Origin: Bradyrhizobium sp. CCGB12
Lineage (GTDB): Bacteria > Pseudomonadota > Alphaproteobacteria > Rhizobiales > Xanthobacteraceae
NCBI RefSeq assembly: GCF_024199845.1
Contig: NZ_JANADO010000001.1
Span: forward strand, 6,262,001 to 6,326,000
Reading direction: 5' to 3'
Length of the DNA stretch: 64,000 nt
The notes beneath the pieces are model-generated. The model was not told where the DNA came from. It searched no databases and worked only from the letters and a program-made list of their open reading frames with translations. Shown piece by piece: positions 1 to 9,900 of this stretch; position 1 is the stretch's first letter, and each line of letters starts with the position of its first letter. The translations under genes were made by a program, and so were the position numbers.

Positions 1-1
1 C

Positions 2-22
2 GCGATCGCGAAGGTGATCTAA
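2..22 (+). CDS. C-terminal tail of probable glyceraldehyde-3-phosphate dehydrogenase (partial)
   Basis: Only the last six codons and the TAA stop are inside the window; they read AIAKVI. The fragment is too short to identify by itself. The call rests on context: in Bradyrhizobium-type genomes gap lies directly upstream of pgk and fba, and GAPDH proteins of this group end in a short Ala/Lys/Ile-rich helix. The reading frame could belong to another gene. Low confidence on function, moderate on being a real gene end because a ribosome binding site for the next small gene follows at once. Confidence 0.4.
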   Translation, partial: AIAKVI

Positions 23-32
23 GGGGAGCGTC

Positions 33-161
33 ATGCTTCCTGCCTGGATCGGCATCCCTGGCGTCATCTTGTTGATCGCGTTGATCGCGTACGGATTTCG
101 CCAGGGCAGCAAGCTGACGACCAGGCAGGAGGGCAATCCACCCGAGCGCGACGCGCCGTAG
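33..161 (+). CDS. 42-aa single-pass membrane peptide between gap and pgk
   Basis: A short reading frame with an ATG preceded by a good Shine-Dalgarno (AGGGGAG, 23-28). The peptide has one hydrophobic segment at residues 4-22 (tryptophan, glycine, then a run of Ile/Leu/Val/Ala) followed by a polar, charged tail rich in Gln, Arg, Glu and Pro. It lies in the glycolytic run with only 27 bases to pgk, so it is probably co-transcribed. I do not recognise the family. It is either a small inner-membrane protein or a chance frame; the ribosome binding site and the clear membrane segment favour a real gene. Confidence 0.5.
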   Translation: MLPAWIGIPGVILLIALIAYGFRQGSKLTTRQEGNPPERDAP

Positions 162-188
162 CGTCGCCAGCTAACGAGTGATCAGGAC

Positions 189-1382
189 ATGGCTAAGTTC
201 CGCACCCTCGACGACGTCGACGTGAAGGGCAAGCGCGTACTGCTGCGCGTCGACCTCAACGTCCCCATGGACAACGGGCGCGTCACGGACGCCACCCGGC
301 TCGAGCGCGTCGCACCGACCATCAGCGAAATCTCCGACAAGGGCGGCAAGGTCATCCTGCTCGCGCATTTCGGCCGGCCGAAGGGACGCGATGCCAAGGA
401 ATCGCTCAAGCCCGTCGCGGAAGCGTTGTCGAAGGTCGTGAAGAAGGCCGTCGCCTTCGCCGACGATTGCATCGGCGAGCCCGCGGCCAAGGCCGTCGCC
501 GGCTTGAAGGATGGCGACATCCTCTGCCTGGAAAACACCCGCTTTCACAAAGAGGAAGAGAAGAACGATCCAGCCTTCGTCGCCGAGCTCGCAAAACTCG
601 GCGACATCTGGGTCAACGACGCGTTCTCGGCCGCACATCGCGCCCATGCCTCGACCGAAGGCCTCGGTCACAAGCTGCCGGCCTATGCCGGCCGCACCAT
701 GCAGGCCGAGCTCGACGCGCTGGAGAAGGCGCTGGGCTCGCCGACCAAGCCGGTCATTGCGATCATCGGCGGCGCAAAAGTCTCGACCAAGATCGACCTG
801 CTCGAAAACCTCGTGAGCAAGGTCGACGCGCTCGTGATCGGTGGCGGCATGGCCAACACCTTCCTGCACGCGCAAGGCGTCGCGGTCGGCAAGTCGCTGG
901 CGGAGAAGGATCTCGCTGCCACCGCGCTGCGCATCATGGAAAAGGCGGAAGCCGCCAACTGCGCGATCATCCTCCCCGTGGACGCCACCGTCGCCTATCA
1001 TTTCGCCGCCAACGCGCCGTCGCATGCCTATGGGCTCGATGCGATCCCGGCCGACGGCATGATCCTCGACGTCGGCCCGCAATCGATCGCACGCGTCCAC
1101 GCCGCGATCGACGATGCGGCAACGCTGGTCTGGAACGGACCGCTCGGGGCCTTCGAGATGCAGCCGTTCGACCGCGGCACGGTCGCGGCCGCCAGGCACG
1201 CCGCGGAGCGCACCAAGGCGAAGAAGCTGATCTCGATCGCCGGCGGCGGCGACACCGTCGCGGCGCTCAACCAGGCCGGCGTCGCCGGCAGTTTCACCTA
1301 TGTCTCGACTGCCGGTGGCGCGTTCCTTGAATGGATGGAAGGCAAGCCCCTGCCCGGCGTCGATGTGCTGCGCGTCAAGTAA
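189..1382 (+). CDS. pgk: Phosphoglycerate kinase
   Basis: Cytosolic enzyme that interconverts 1,3-bisphosphoglycerate + ADP and 3-phosphoglycerate + ATP, in glycolysis and the Calvin cycle. The 397-aa length is normal. Family motifs are all visible: the substrate loop RVDLNVPM (20-27), AHFGRPKG (59-66), the LENTRF block (114-119), [10 protein letters not shown] (192-201), GGGMANTF (218-225), and the nucleotide loops [10 protein letters not shown] (about 314) and GGGDT (about 351). The N-terminus [11 protein letters not shown] is typical. The next gene, class II aldolase, starts 56 bases downstream, so the two probably form an operon. No oddities. Confidence 0.97.
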   Translation: MAKFRTLDDVDVKGKRVLLRVDLNVPMDNGRVTDATRLERVAPTISEISDKGGKVILLAHFGRPKGRDAKESLKPVAEALSKVVKKAVAFADDCIGEPAAKAVAGLKDGDILCLENTRFHKEEEKNDPAFVAELAKLGDIWVNDAFSAAHRAHASTEGLGHKLPAYAGRTMQAELDALEKALGSPTKPVIAIIGGAKVSTKIDLLENLVSKVDALVIGGGMANTFLHAQGVAVGKSLAEKDLAATALRIMEKAEAANCAIILPVDATVAYHFAANAPSHAYGLDAIPADGMILDVGPQSIARVHAAIDDAATLVWNGPLGAFEMQPFDRGTVAAARHAAERTKAKKLISIAGGGDTVAALNQAGVAGSFTYVSTAGGAFLEWMEGKPLPGVDVLRVK

Positions 1383-1438
1383 GCTCAAGTCGGCCAACAT
1401 TTAGCGGCCTTGCAGGCCCAAATTGGAGAACAAGACAC

Positions 1439-2506
1439 ATGGCTCGGATCACGTTGCGTCAATTGCTCGACCATGCGGCTGAGAACGATTACGGCGTACC
1501 GGCCTTCAACATCAACAATATGGAGCAGGCGCTGGCGATCATGGACGCGGCCAACCAGGTCGACGCGCCCGTCATCATCCAGGCCTCGCGCGGCGCGCGC
1601 TCCTACGCCAACGACGTCATGCTCAAGCACATGATGGATGCGGTGACGGAAATCTATCCGCATATCCCGGTCTGCGTGCATCTCGATCACGGCAACGAAC
1701 CGGCGACCTGCATGACCGCGATCCAGGCCGGCTTCACCTCGGTGATGATGGACGGCTCGCTCAAGGCCGACGGCAAAACTCCTGGCGACTGGGGCTACAA
1801 TGTCGGCGTCACCAAGACCGTGACCGACATGGCTCATCTCGGCGGCATCTCGGTCGAGGGCGAGCTCGGCGTGCTCGGCTCGCTCGAGACGGGCATGGGC
1901 GACAAGGAAGACGGCCACGGCGCCGAAGGCAAGCTTAGCCACGACCAACTCCTGACCAATCCGGACGAGGCCGTGAAGTTCGTCCAGGAGACCAAGGTCG
2001 ACGCGCTCGCGATCGCGATGGGGACTTCTCACGGTGCTTACAAATTTACCCGCAAGCCCGACGGCGACATCCTCGCCATGAAGGTGATCGAGGAGATCCA
2101 CCGCAAGCTCCCGAATACGCATCTCGTCATGCACGGCTCCTCGTCGGTGCCGCAGGACCTCCAGGACATCATCAACGCCTATGGTGGCAAGATGAAGCCG
2201 ACCTGGGGCGTGCCGGTGGCCGAGATCCAGCGCGGCATCAAGAACGGCGTGCGCAAGATCAACATCGACACCGACAACCGCATGGCGATGACCGGCCAGA
2301 TCCGGAAAGTGCTCAAGGACAATCCGGAAGAGTTCGATCCGCGCAAATATTTGAAGCCGGCGATGGAAGCGATGACCAAGCTGTGCAAGCAGCGGCTCCA
2401 GGAGTTCAACACCGCCGGCCAGGCCTCGAAGGTCAAGAAGGTGCTGACCACCGCCGAGATGGCCAAGCGCTACGCCAAGGGCGAGCTCGATCCGAAGGTC
2501 GCGTAA
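1439..2506 (+). CDS. fba: Fructose-bisphosphate aldolase, class II
   Basis: Zinc-dependent aldolase that cleaves fructose-1,6-bisphosphate to DHAP and glyceraldehyde-3-phosphate (and acts on sedoheptulose-bisphosphate in the Calvin cycle). I place the start at the ATG at 1439, which has GGAGA at 1425-1429 and begins [13 protein letters not shown]; the open frame upstream overlaps pgk and is not coding. The 355-aa length fits the class IIB/CbbA type. Visible family blocks are the zinc/catalytic HLDHG (81-85), [25 protein letters not shown] and MHGSSS, the last two carrying the other zinc-ligand histidines. It lies between pgk and a class I aldolase, which is unrelated in fold and mechanism. 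Confidence 0.95.
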   Translation: MARITLRQLLDHAAENDYGVPAFNINNMEQALAIMDAANQVDAPVIIQASRGARSYANDVMLKHMMDAVTEIYPHIPVCVHLDHGNEPATCMTAIQAGFTSVMMDGSLKADGKTPGDWGYNVGVTKTVTDMAHLGGISVEGELGVLGSLETGMGDKEDGHGAEGKLSHDQLLTNPDEAVKFVQETKVDALAIAMGTSHGAYKFTRKPDGDILAMKVIEEIHRKLPNTHLVMHGSSSVPQDLQDIINAYGGKMKPTWGVPVAEIQRGIKNGVRKINIDTDNRMAMTGQIRKVLKDNPEEFDPRKYLKPAMEAMTKLCKQRLQEFNTAGQASKVKKVLTTAEMAKRYAKGELDPKVA

Positions 2507-2520
2507 GCCGCGCGAACGCT

Positions 2521-2657
2521 CTCTCGCCCCGCTCTTGCGGGGAGAGGGCGGGGTGAGGGGCTCTCTCCGCGAGTTGCGCCCCGCTGATAGACCTGTACCC
2601 CCTCACCCGGTCGCTTCGCGACCGACCTCTCCCCGCAAGCGGGGCGAGGTGGAGGGT
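2521..2657. repeat. Palindromic intergenic repeat (CTCTCCCCGC / GCGGGGAGAG type)
   Basis: The 280-base gap between the two aldolase genes is mostly an inverted repeat. The left arm runs CTCTCGCCCCGCTCTTGCGG and the right arm near 2625-2650 is its approximate complement (CTCTCCCCGCAAGCGGGGCG). A smaller palindrome (GGTCGCTTCGCGACC) lies inside. This GC-rich hairpin form is widespread between genes of Rhizobiales. It may attenuate transcription between the two aldolases. It is not coding. Confidence 0.75.
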
Positions 2658-2787
2658 CGCCCAGCCCGCTCCTTTTCGTCCCAACTGACCTCCCCCCTTT
2701 ACCCTGCGACGAACGTTAACTCGGCAATTGCCCGAGAACGGTCTATTTTCACGGGCAAGGGCAGCATCGTTTTGGGAGGACCCCTCG

Positions 2788-3813
2788 ATGAATCTGACTG
2801 AGCTCAACAGGATCGCGACCGCCATGGTCGTATCAGGCAAGGGCATCCTTGCCGCCGACGAATCCTCCGGCACCATCAAGAAGCGCTTCGACGCGATCGG
2901 CGTGGAATCGACCGAAGCGAACCGCCGCGACTATCGCGAGATGCTGTTCCGCTCCCAGGAAGCCATGAGCCAGTACATCTCCGGCGTGATCCTCTATGAC
3001 GAGACGATCTGGCAGGATGCCAAGGACGGCACGCCGCTGGTGAAGCTGATCGAACAGAGCGGCGCCATTCCCGGCATCAAGGTCGACGAGGGTACCCAAG
3101 CCTTGCCGATGTGCCCGGGCGAACTCGTCACCGCCGGGCTCGACAAGCTCGCCGAGCGGCTGAAGAAATATTACGAGCGCGGTGCGCGCTTCGCCAAATG
3201 GCGCGCGGTGATCGACATCGGCAGCGGCATTCCCTCGATGACGGCGATCAGCGTCAACGCCCATGCGCTGGCGCGCTATGCCGCGCTGTGCCAGGCAGCA
3301 CAGATCGTGCCGATCGTCGAGCCGGAAGTGCTGATGGACGGCGACCACGACATCGACCGCTGCTATGAGGTGACGAGCCGCGTGCTCAACAAGACATTTC
3401 AGGAGCTGCGCGTGCAGCGCGTCGCTCTCGAAGGCATGGTGCTGAAGCCGAACATGGCGATCTCTGGCAAGAAGTGCGCAAGGCAGGCGCCCGTCGAGGA
3501 AGTCGCGGAGAAGACGATCCGGCTGCTGAAGGCCTGCGTGCCCGCGGCCGTGCCCGGCATCGCCTTCCTCTCCGGCGGCCAGTCCGACGAGGAGGCGACC
3601 GCGCATCTCAACGCCATGCACAAGCTCGGCCCGCTACCCTGGGGCCTGACCTTCTCCTATGGCCGCGCGCTCCAGGCCGCGCCGCAGAAGGCCTGGTCCG
3701 GCAAGGCCGAGAACGTCGCGGCCGGACAGCGCGCCTTCAGCCATCGCGCGCAGATGAACGGACTGGCGTCCAAGGGCGAATGGCAAACCAGCCTGGAAAA
3801 GAAGGCAGCCTAG
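2788..3813 (+). CDS. Fructose-bisphosphate aldolase, class I
   Basis: Schiff-base (metal-independent) aldolase for the same reaction as the upstream class II enzyme. The start is the ATG at 2788, preceded by GGGAGGA at 2774-2780. The 341-aa protein shows the class I signature: LAADESSGTIKKRF (21-34), FAKWRAVI (135-142), and the active-site block EGMVLKPNM in which Lys220 is the expected Schiff-base lysine. The C-terminal part has the usual FLSGGQSDEEAT phosphate loop and TFSYGRALQ. The TAG stop is followed after three bases by the TTG start of the ThiE-like gene, so they are coupled. Carrying both aldolase classes side by side is notable, although it is known in bradyrhizobia. Confidence 0.95.
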   Translation: MNLTELNRIATAMVVSGKGILAADESSGTIKKRFDAIGVESTEANRRDYREMLFRSQEAMSQYISGVILYDETIWQDAKDGTPLVKLIEQSGAIPGIKVDEGTQALPMCPGELVTAGLDKLAERLKKYYERGARFAKWRAVIDIGSGIPSMTAISVNAHALARYAALCQAAQIVPIVEPEVLMDGDHDIDRCYEVTSRVLNKTFQELRVQRVALEGMVLKPNMAISGKKCARQAPVEEVAEKTIRLLKACVPAAVPGIAFLSGGQSDEEATAHLNAMHKLGPLPWGLTFSYGRALQAAPQKAWSGKAENVAAGQRAFSHRAQMNGLASKGEWQTSLEKKAA

Positions 3814-3816
3814 ATC

Positions 3817-4506
3817 TTGTCGAACAAACCGCCTCCGCCGCGCCCGGCGCCGCGCCTTTATCTTGCGACGCCTGTCGTCGATGATCCCGGTTCGCTCGTC
3901 GCCGAGCTGCCGGCCCTGCTTGCCTCTGCTGATGTCGCGGCGGTGCTGCTGCGGCTGAAGGAGACCGATCAGCGCACGATGATCTCGCGCATCAAGGCCC
4001 TGGCGCCGCCGGTGCAGAAGGCGGGTGCCGCGCTGCTCGTCGACGGCCATCCCGAGCTCGTCGCACGTGGCGGCGCCGACGGCGCGCACCTCCCCGGCAT
4101 CGCCGCGCTGAAAGAGGCGCTGCCATCGCTCAAGCCCGATCGCATCGCCGGCGTCGGCGGGCTGACGACGCGACACCATTCCATGGATGCTGGCGAGATC
4201 GGCGCCGACTATGTACTGTTCGGCGAGCCGGTCGCCAACGGTCAACGTCCGTCGTCGCAGGCGATCGCCGAGCGGCTGGACTGGTGGGCCGAGCTGTTCG
4301 AACCGCCCTGCGTCGGCTTTGCCATTTCGCTCGAAGAGGCCCACGATTTCGCCGCCAGCGGCGCCGACTTCGTGCTGGTCGGCGAGTTCATCTGGACCGA
4401 TCCGCGCGGGCCCAGGGCCGCCTTGATCGAGATAGATGCTGCAATCAAGAAGGCCCATGCGACGGCGACGGCGAGCCAGGATCCTGCGAGTCAGGAGCAC
4501 GGCTAG
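3817..4506 (+). CDS. Thiamine-phosphate-synthase-like TIM-barrel protein
   Basis: A 229-aa protein with the ThiE/TenI fold pattern: strand LYLATPVV (14-21), the substrate block VLLRLKETD (with the R-x-K pair of the family), the ADGAHLP loop, GVGGLTTRHHSMDAGEIGAD resembling the GxS...A..GADY phosphate motif, YVLFGEP, and a last GADFVLVGE strand. ThiE couples HMP diphosphate and thiazole phosphate to thiamine phosphate; whether this divergent member does so is not certain. Translation must start at a TTG (3817), three bases after the class I aldolase stop. No other thiamine genes are nearby, so a role tied to the aldolase operon or an orphan TenI-like role is possible. Confidence 0.7.
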   Translation: MSNKPPPPRPAPRLYLATPVVDDPGSLVAELPALLASADVAAVLLRLKETDQRTMISRIKALAPPVQKAGAALLVDGHPELVARGGADGAHLPGIAALKEALPSLKPDRIAGVGGLTTRHHSMDAGEIGADYVLFGEPVANGQRPSSQAIAERLDWWAELFEPPCVGFAISLEEAHDFAASGADFVLVGEFIWTDPRGPRAALIEIDAAIKKAHATATASQDPASQEHG

Positions 4507-4514
4507 CGCCCGAC

Positions 4515-5597
4515 ATGAAGCTCCCGTGCATCACCATTCTGGCCACGCTACTGCTCACAGTGCCCGCGGTCGCGCAGCTCCAGATCACCCCGCCGGCGGC
4601 AACGCCGAGCGCGGCGCCTGAGAAACCGAAGCCCAAGCCGCACGCGCTCACCAAGAAGAAGGAGGCCGCACCGGCGCCGAAGCCTTCGGCCTCGCCGAAG
4701 CCGGCCCCCTCCTCCAAGCCGGCCCCGGCGGCAACCGTGATCCCGGCACCGCCGACCGACAATTCCAACGTCGATCTGGTGTTCGGCGCCTATCAGCGCG
4801 GCCAGTACAAGACGGCGTTCGAGCTCGCCACCGCCCGCGCACAAGCCGGCGATCCCAAGGCGATGACCATGCTCGGCGAGCTCTATTCCAACGCCATGGG
4901 CATCCGCCGCGACTACCCCAAGGCCGCCGAATGGTACAAGCGCGCTGCGGACGCCGGCGACCGCGCGGCGATGTTCGCGCTCGCCATGATGCGCATCGCC
5001 GGCCGCGGCGGTCCGGTCGACAAGGGCGAGGCGGTCAAGCTGATGGCGTCCGCCGCCAAGCTCGGCGAGCCCAAGGCGGCCTATAACCTCGCCCTGCTCT
5101 ATCTCGACGGCCATACCCTGCCACAGGACGTCAAGCGTTCCGCCGAGCTGTTGCGCCAGGCCGCCGACGCCGGCCTGCCCGAAGCGCAATACGCGCTCGC
5201 GACCTTCTACAAGGAAGGCACCGGTGTGCCGAAGGACCCCGAAAGGGCGGTGCGTCTGCTTCAGGCCGCTTCGCTGACCGACAATGTCGACGCCGAGGTC
5301 GAATACGCCATCGCCCTGTTCAACGGCACCGGGACGCCGAAGAACCAGCCGGCGGCTGTCGCATTGCTCCGCAAGGCCTCCCGCCAGGGCAGCGCGATCG
5401 CGCAGAACCGCCTGGCCTGGGTGCTGATCAACGGCATGGGCACATCAGTGGACAAGGTCGAGGGCTTCAAATGGCACTTGGTGGCCAAGACCGCCGGCAA
5501 GGGCGATCCGGACCTCGACAAGCAATTGTCCGATCTGCCGGCCGAGGACCGGGCCAAGGCAGAGGCCGCGGCCAAGAAGTGGCTCGGGACCAAATGA
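4515..5597 (+). CDS. Secreted Sel1/TPR-like repeat protein
   Basis: The ATG at 4515 opens a signal peptide (MKLPCITILATLLLTVPAVA, cleaved near residue 20). Residues 25-90 form a Pro/Lys/Ala-rich linker with repeated PKP and KPAP. From about 95 to 340 there are Sel1-like repeats of about 36 residues, seen as A.AGDPKAMTMLGELYSNAMG, AADAGDRAAMFALAMM, AAKLGEPKAAYNLALLYLDG and AADAGLPEAQYALATFYKEG. Such proteins are usually periplasmic scaffolds for envelope or exopolysaccharide functions; the precise partner cannot be read from sequence. It follows the ThiE-like gene by 8 bases and is likely co-transcribed. An upstream extension in the same frame overlaps the ThiE-like gene and is not credible. 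Confidence 0.85.
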   Translation: MKLPCITILATLLLTVPAVAQLQITPPAATPSAAPEKPKPKPHALTKKKEAAPAPKPSASPKPAPSSKPAPAATVIPAPPTDNSNVDLVFGAYQRGQYKTAFELATARAQAGDPKAMTMLGELYSNAMGIRRDYPKAAEWYKRAADAGDRAAMFALAMMRIAGRGGPVDKGEAVKLMASAAKLGEPKAAYNLALLYLDGHTLPQDVKRSAELLRQAADAGLPEAQYALATFYKEGTGVPKDPERAVRLLQAASLTDNVDAEVEYAIALFNGTGTPKNQPAAVALLRKASRQGSAIAQNRLAWVLINGMGTSVDKVEGFKWHLVAKTAGKGDPDLDKQLSDLPAEDRAKAEAAAKKWLGTK

Positions 5598-5696
5598 CTT
5601 GACCCAATGACTTGACGTAAGCGCCCTCGCAGGGCACCCCATCCTTCAAACAGGCGGCATTTCGCGCCATTCCCCCGATATCAAGACCGAAAGCTC

Positions 5697-6482
5697 ATGC
5701 TGTATTCCGCCACTATCAACGTCATGGTCAAGGCGGCGCGCCGCGCCGGCCGCAGCCTCAAGCGCGATCTCGGAGAGATCGAGCATCTCCAAGTCTCGCT
5801 GAAGGGGCCGGCGAATTTCGTCTCGCTCGCCGACAAGCGCGCCGAGGAGATCCTCTACCAGGACCTCGCCAAGGCCCGGCCCGGCTACGGCTTCATCGGC
5901 GAGGAAGGCGGTACCCGCGAAGGCACCGACAAGAGCCACACCTGGATCGTCGACCCGCTCGACGGCACCACCAATTTCCTGCACGGCATCCCGCAATTCG
6001 CGATCTCGATCGGCCTCGTCCGCGAGGGCACGGTGATCGCCGGCGTGATCTACAACCCCGCCAATGACGAGCTCTACATCGCCGAGCGCGGCAAGGGCGC
6101 CTTTCTCAACGACCAGCGCCTGCGCGTGGCCGGCCGCCGCCAGCTCAACGAGTGCGTGGTGGCCTGCGGCCTGCCCCATATCGGCCGCGGCGATCACGAG
6201 GAATTCCGCCGCGAGATGACGGCGATCCAGGACCGCGTCGCGGGCCTGCGCCGCTTCGGCGCCGCCTCGCTCGACCTCGCCTTCGTCGCCGCCGGCCGCC
6301 TCGACGGTTATTGGGAGCGCGATCTGCAATCCTGGGATATCGCCGCCGGAATGATCATGGTGAAGGAAGCAGGCGGTACCGTGAGCGACATCGCCACCCC
6401 GGGCGACGCGCTGGCGACGGGGCATGTGCTGTGCGGCAACGAGTTCGTGCACGGAGAACTGGCGAAGATTTTGCGGAAGTAG
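5697..6482 (+). CDS. Inositol-1-monophosphatase family protein
   Basis: A 261-aa member of the Mg2+-dependent IMPase/SuhB family, which removes phosphate from inositol-1-phosphate or related sugar phosphates. Metal and substrate motifs are complete: GEEGG (69-72 region), WIVDPLDGTTNF (83-94, with Asp86 and Asp89 as metal ligands) and WDIAAGMIMVKEAGG near the C-terminus. It is the last gene of the + strand run. In alphaproteobacteria this gene is usually annotated suhB; a role in antitermination, as for E. coli SuhB, cannot be judged from sequence. Confidence 0.9.
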   Translation: MLYSATINVMVKAARRAGRSLKRDLGEIEHLQVSLKGPANFVSLADKRAEEILYQDLAKARPGYGFIGEEGGTREGTDKSHTWIVDPLDGTTNFLHGIPQFAISIGLVREGTVIAGVIYNPANDELYIAERGKGAFLNDQRLRVAGRRQLNECVVACGLPHIGRGDHEEFRREMTAIQDRVAGLRRFGAASLDLAFVAAGRLDGYWERDLQSWDIAAGMIMVKEAGGTVSDIATPGDALATGHVLCGNEFVHGELAKILRK

Positions 6483-6556
6483 ACGAGCCTCTCTCGCTTC
6501 GCTCCTCGCGAATCGTCGCCGCTGCCGCCACCTGACCACTTCTCAAATCGACGAAT

Positions 6557-6580
6557 GGAGGCCGCTTGACCGCGGCCTCC
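6557..6580. terminator. GC-rich hairpin between converging genes
   Basis: A 9-bp perfect stem (GGAGGCCGC / GCGGCCTCC) with a 6-base loop lies between the IMPase gene (+) and the small secreted protein gene (-). There is no long T-run on either side, so it is a weak intrinsic terminator candidate. Its position between two convergent stops is the main support. Confidence 0.4.
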
Positions 6581-6603
6581 GATATCATGCCGTTCTACGG
6601 GGC

Positions 6604-6855
6604 CTACCAAGCCACCCATTTGCGGCCGCGCCAGTAGCCGCGGCCTTCGTGCTCGCGGAACGCAAACTTCTCGCGCGGGCCCCAGTGCCAATTGTCTTCG
6701 TGAACGACGACCCCCGCTTCGTGAGGAAAGTCGTAGGCCTCATGCGTGTGCCAGCAGGTGTGGCCCTGACACACAATCGCCGCCGATGCGGTGAAGGTCG
6801 ACATCATCAGCACTCCGGTGCCGACAACGGCAGCGGAAAGGATATTCTTCAGCAT
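6604..6855 (-). CDS. Small secreted His/Trp-rich protein
   Basis: An 83-aa protein with a clear signal peptide (MLKNILSAAVVGTGVLMMSTFTASA, cleaved after about 25). The mature 58 residues are rich in His, Trp and Glu: CQGHTCWHTHEAYDFPHE, then a WHWGP segment and a C-terminal RGYWRGRKWVAW. The two cysteines are five residues apart and flanked by histidines, which could bind metal, but that is only an inference. The family is unknown to me. Upstream, GGAAC at 6919-6915 and TGTTT 16 bases further give a possible EcfG stress promoter with one mismatch. It converges on the IMPase gene. Confidence 0.65.
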   Translation of the reverse strand: MLKNILSAAVVGTGVLMMSTFTASAAIVCQGHTCWHTHEAYDFPHEAGVVVHEDNWHWGPREKFAFREHEGRGYWRGRKWVAW

Positions 6856-6893
6856 TTCTACGATTTCTCCGTGGAACCCCTAACCCGGCGTGC

Positions 6894-6919
6894 AAACAGC
6901 CTCGCCGGGATCTGGTTCC
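6894..6919 (-). promoter_or_regulatory. Possible EcfG-type promoter of the small secreted protein
   Basis: On the minus strand GGAAC (6919-6915) is followed after exactly 16 bases by TGTTT. The published EcfG (general stress sigma factor) consensus is GGAAC-N16/17-CGTT, so the -10 has one mismatch. The distance to the ATG at 6855 is about 40 bases, which is reasonable. Confidence 0.4.
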
Positions 6920-6970
6920 ATCGGAGAGCGATGAGTTTTGTGAAGCTGTCGTAAGCTTCGCGAGGGACGG

Positions 6971-9900
6971 TTAGGGCTTCACCTGCGCCGGCGGCCCGTA
7001 CGGCTCGCTCTCCTTCGCCGCCGCTGGCTCCCGATCCCCGCCCAGCACGCGTTGCACCGAGACGAAGAACACCGGCACCATCAAGAGCGCGAGGATCACC
7101 ACCGCGATCATGCCGCCCATCACGATCGAGCCAAGCGCTTGCTGGCTGGCGCCGCCGGCGCCGTGGGCGATGGCCATCGGCAGCACGCCGCAGATGAAGG
7201 CGAGGCCGGTCATCAGGATCGGGCGGAAGCGCAGGCGGCAGGCCTCGATGGTGGCTTCCACCAGCGGCTTGCCCTCCTTGCGCAGATCTTTCGCGAACTC
7301 GATGATCAGGATCGCGTCCTTTGCCGCGAGGCCGATGATGGTGATCAGGCCGACGGTGAAGTAGACGTCGTTGGGCAGGCTCCGCAGCGTCGCTGCGACA
7401 ACCGCGCCGACGATGCCAAGCGGCACGGTGAGCAGCACCGCGAGCGGAATGGTCCAGCTTTCATAGAGTGCGGCGAGGCACAGGAACACCACGAACACCG
7501 ACAGTGCCAGCAGGAACGGCGCCTGCGAGCCCGAGAGCTTCTCCTGGAGCGACTGCCCGGTCCATTCATAGCCGAAGCCGCGCGGCAACCGGCCGGCAAG
7601 CCGCTCCATCTCGGCGATCGCATCGCCCGAGGTGAAGCCAGGCTTCGCTTCACCGGAGATGCGCACCGCCGGATAATAGTTGAAGCCGGCGATCTGCGTC
7701 GGCCCGCGCGCCCATTCTACGGTCGCAAAGGACGAGAACGGCACCAGCTGGCCGCGACTGTTCTTGACGTTGTAGTTGAGAATGTCCTCGGTCCGCATGC
7801 GGTCGCGGGCATCGGCCTGCACCACGACGCGCTGCATGCGGCCGCGGTTCGGGAAGTCGTTGATGTAATTCGAGCCGAGATTGGTCGAGATCGTGTTGTT
7901 GATGTCCTCGAAGGTGACGCCGAAGGCGCCGGCCTTCTCGCGGTCGATCACGAGATTGACCACGCCGGCCTCGGGCAGGCCTTCGATATAGACCTTCTGG
8001 AGCACGGCGCTGGCATTGGCCTCCGCGATCAACTGGTCGGCGGCGCTCATCAGCGCCGCATAGCCCTTCTGGCCGCGGTCCTGGAGGCGGAACGAGAAGC
8101 CCGAGGAATTGCCGAGATTGTCGATCGGCGGCGGCTGGAGCGCCGAGATCTTTGCATCGCGAATGGAAGACGACAAATCGCGGTTGATGTCGTTGACGAT
8201 CGCCGCGGCGGAATCCTTCGGCCCGCGCTCCGACCAGTCCTTCAGCGTGATGAAGGCCTGCGCGGTGTTCATGCCCTGGCCGGAGAAGCTGAAGCCGGTG
8301 AGGAAGGTGACGTTGTCGACGCCCGGCCGTTGGGCCAGATATTTCTCCACCTTCTCGATCACCGCCTCGGTGCGGGCATAGGACGAGTCCGACGGCGTCT
8401 GCACGTCGGTGGTGACGAAGCCCTGGTCGTCGACGGGCAGGAAGCCGCCGGGCAGGTTGACGAACGCCCAGGACAGACCGACCAGCAATGCGACATAGAC
8501 CAGCATCAGGCGGCCGGTGCGCTTCAGCGAGAAGCCGACGGTGCGCGAATAGCCTTCCTTGCCGCCTTCGAGCATGCGGTTGAACCAGCCGAACACGCCC
8601 CGCTTCGCGTGACCGTGACCGGCCGCGACGGGCTTGAGCAGGGTCGCACACAGCGCCGGCGTCAGCGATAGCGCGAGGAAGGCCGAGAAGCCGATCGCGG
8701 CGACCATGGTCACCGAGAACTGGCGGTAAATGATGCCGACCGAGCCGGGGAAGAACGCCATCGGCACGAACACCGCCATCAACACCAGGGTGATGCCGAT
8801 GATGGCGCCGGTGATCTGCGACATCGCCTTGCGCGTCGCTTCCTTCGGCGGCAGGCCTTCCTCGGCCATGATGCGCTCGACGTTCTCGACCACGACGATG
8901 GCGTCGTCGACGAGGATGCCGACCGCGAGCACCATGGCGAACATCGAGAGCATGTTGATGGAGTAGCCGGCGAGCAGCAGCGCGGAACAGGCTCCGAGCA
9001 GCGCCACCGGCACCACGATGGTCGGAATGATGGTGTAGCGGATGTTCTGGAGGAACAGGAACATCACCACGAACACCAGCACCACGGCCTCGACGAGGGT
9101 CGACAGCACCTTCTTGATCGAGGCCTCGACCACGGGCGTGATGTTGTAGGGAATCTCATAGCTGATGTTGGCCGGGAAGAAGCGCGACAGCTCCTTCATC
9201 TTCTCCTCGACCGCGCTCGCGGTCGCCAGCGCATTGCCGGTCGGCGACATCAGCACCGAAAGGCCGGCGGTCGGCTTGCCGTCGAGGCGGGTGTTGAACT
9301 GGTAGCTGAGGCCGCCGACCTCGATGCGCGCGACGTCGCGCAGGCGCACGGTCGAACCGTCGGCGTTGGCGCGCAGGATGATGGCACCGAACTCGTCCGG
9401 GGACGAGAGCTGGCCCTTGACCAGCACCAGCGCCGAGGTGCGCTGGCTCGACGTCGACGGCTCGGCGCCGATGCTGCCGGAGGCGACCTGCGCATTCTGC
9501 GCGGAGATGGCCTTGTTGACGTCGTCGGCAGTCAGCCCATAGCCGACCAGCTTGGCCGGATCGACCCAGACGCGCAAGCTGCGCTCGGTCGAATAGAGCG
9601 TGGCGCGGCCGACGCCGGGAATGCGGCGAATCTCGCCCAGCACGTTGCGGATCATGAAGTCGCCGAGGCCGACCTCGTCGAGGCTGCCATCGGTCGAGTT
9701 CAGCGTGATGATCTGAAGCACCGCACTGGAGGCTTCCTCGATCAGGATGCCCTGCTGCATCACCGCGCGCGGCAGGCGCGCCTCGACGCGCTTGATGCGG
9801 TTCTGCACCTCGACTGAGGCGGCGCTGGTATCAGTGCCCGGCTGGAAATTGGCGATGATCTCGACCTGGCCGAGCGAATCGCTGGTCGATTCGAAATTGA

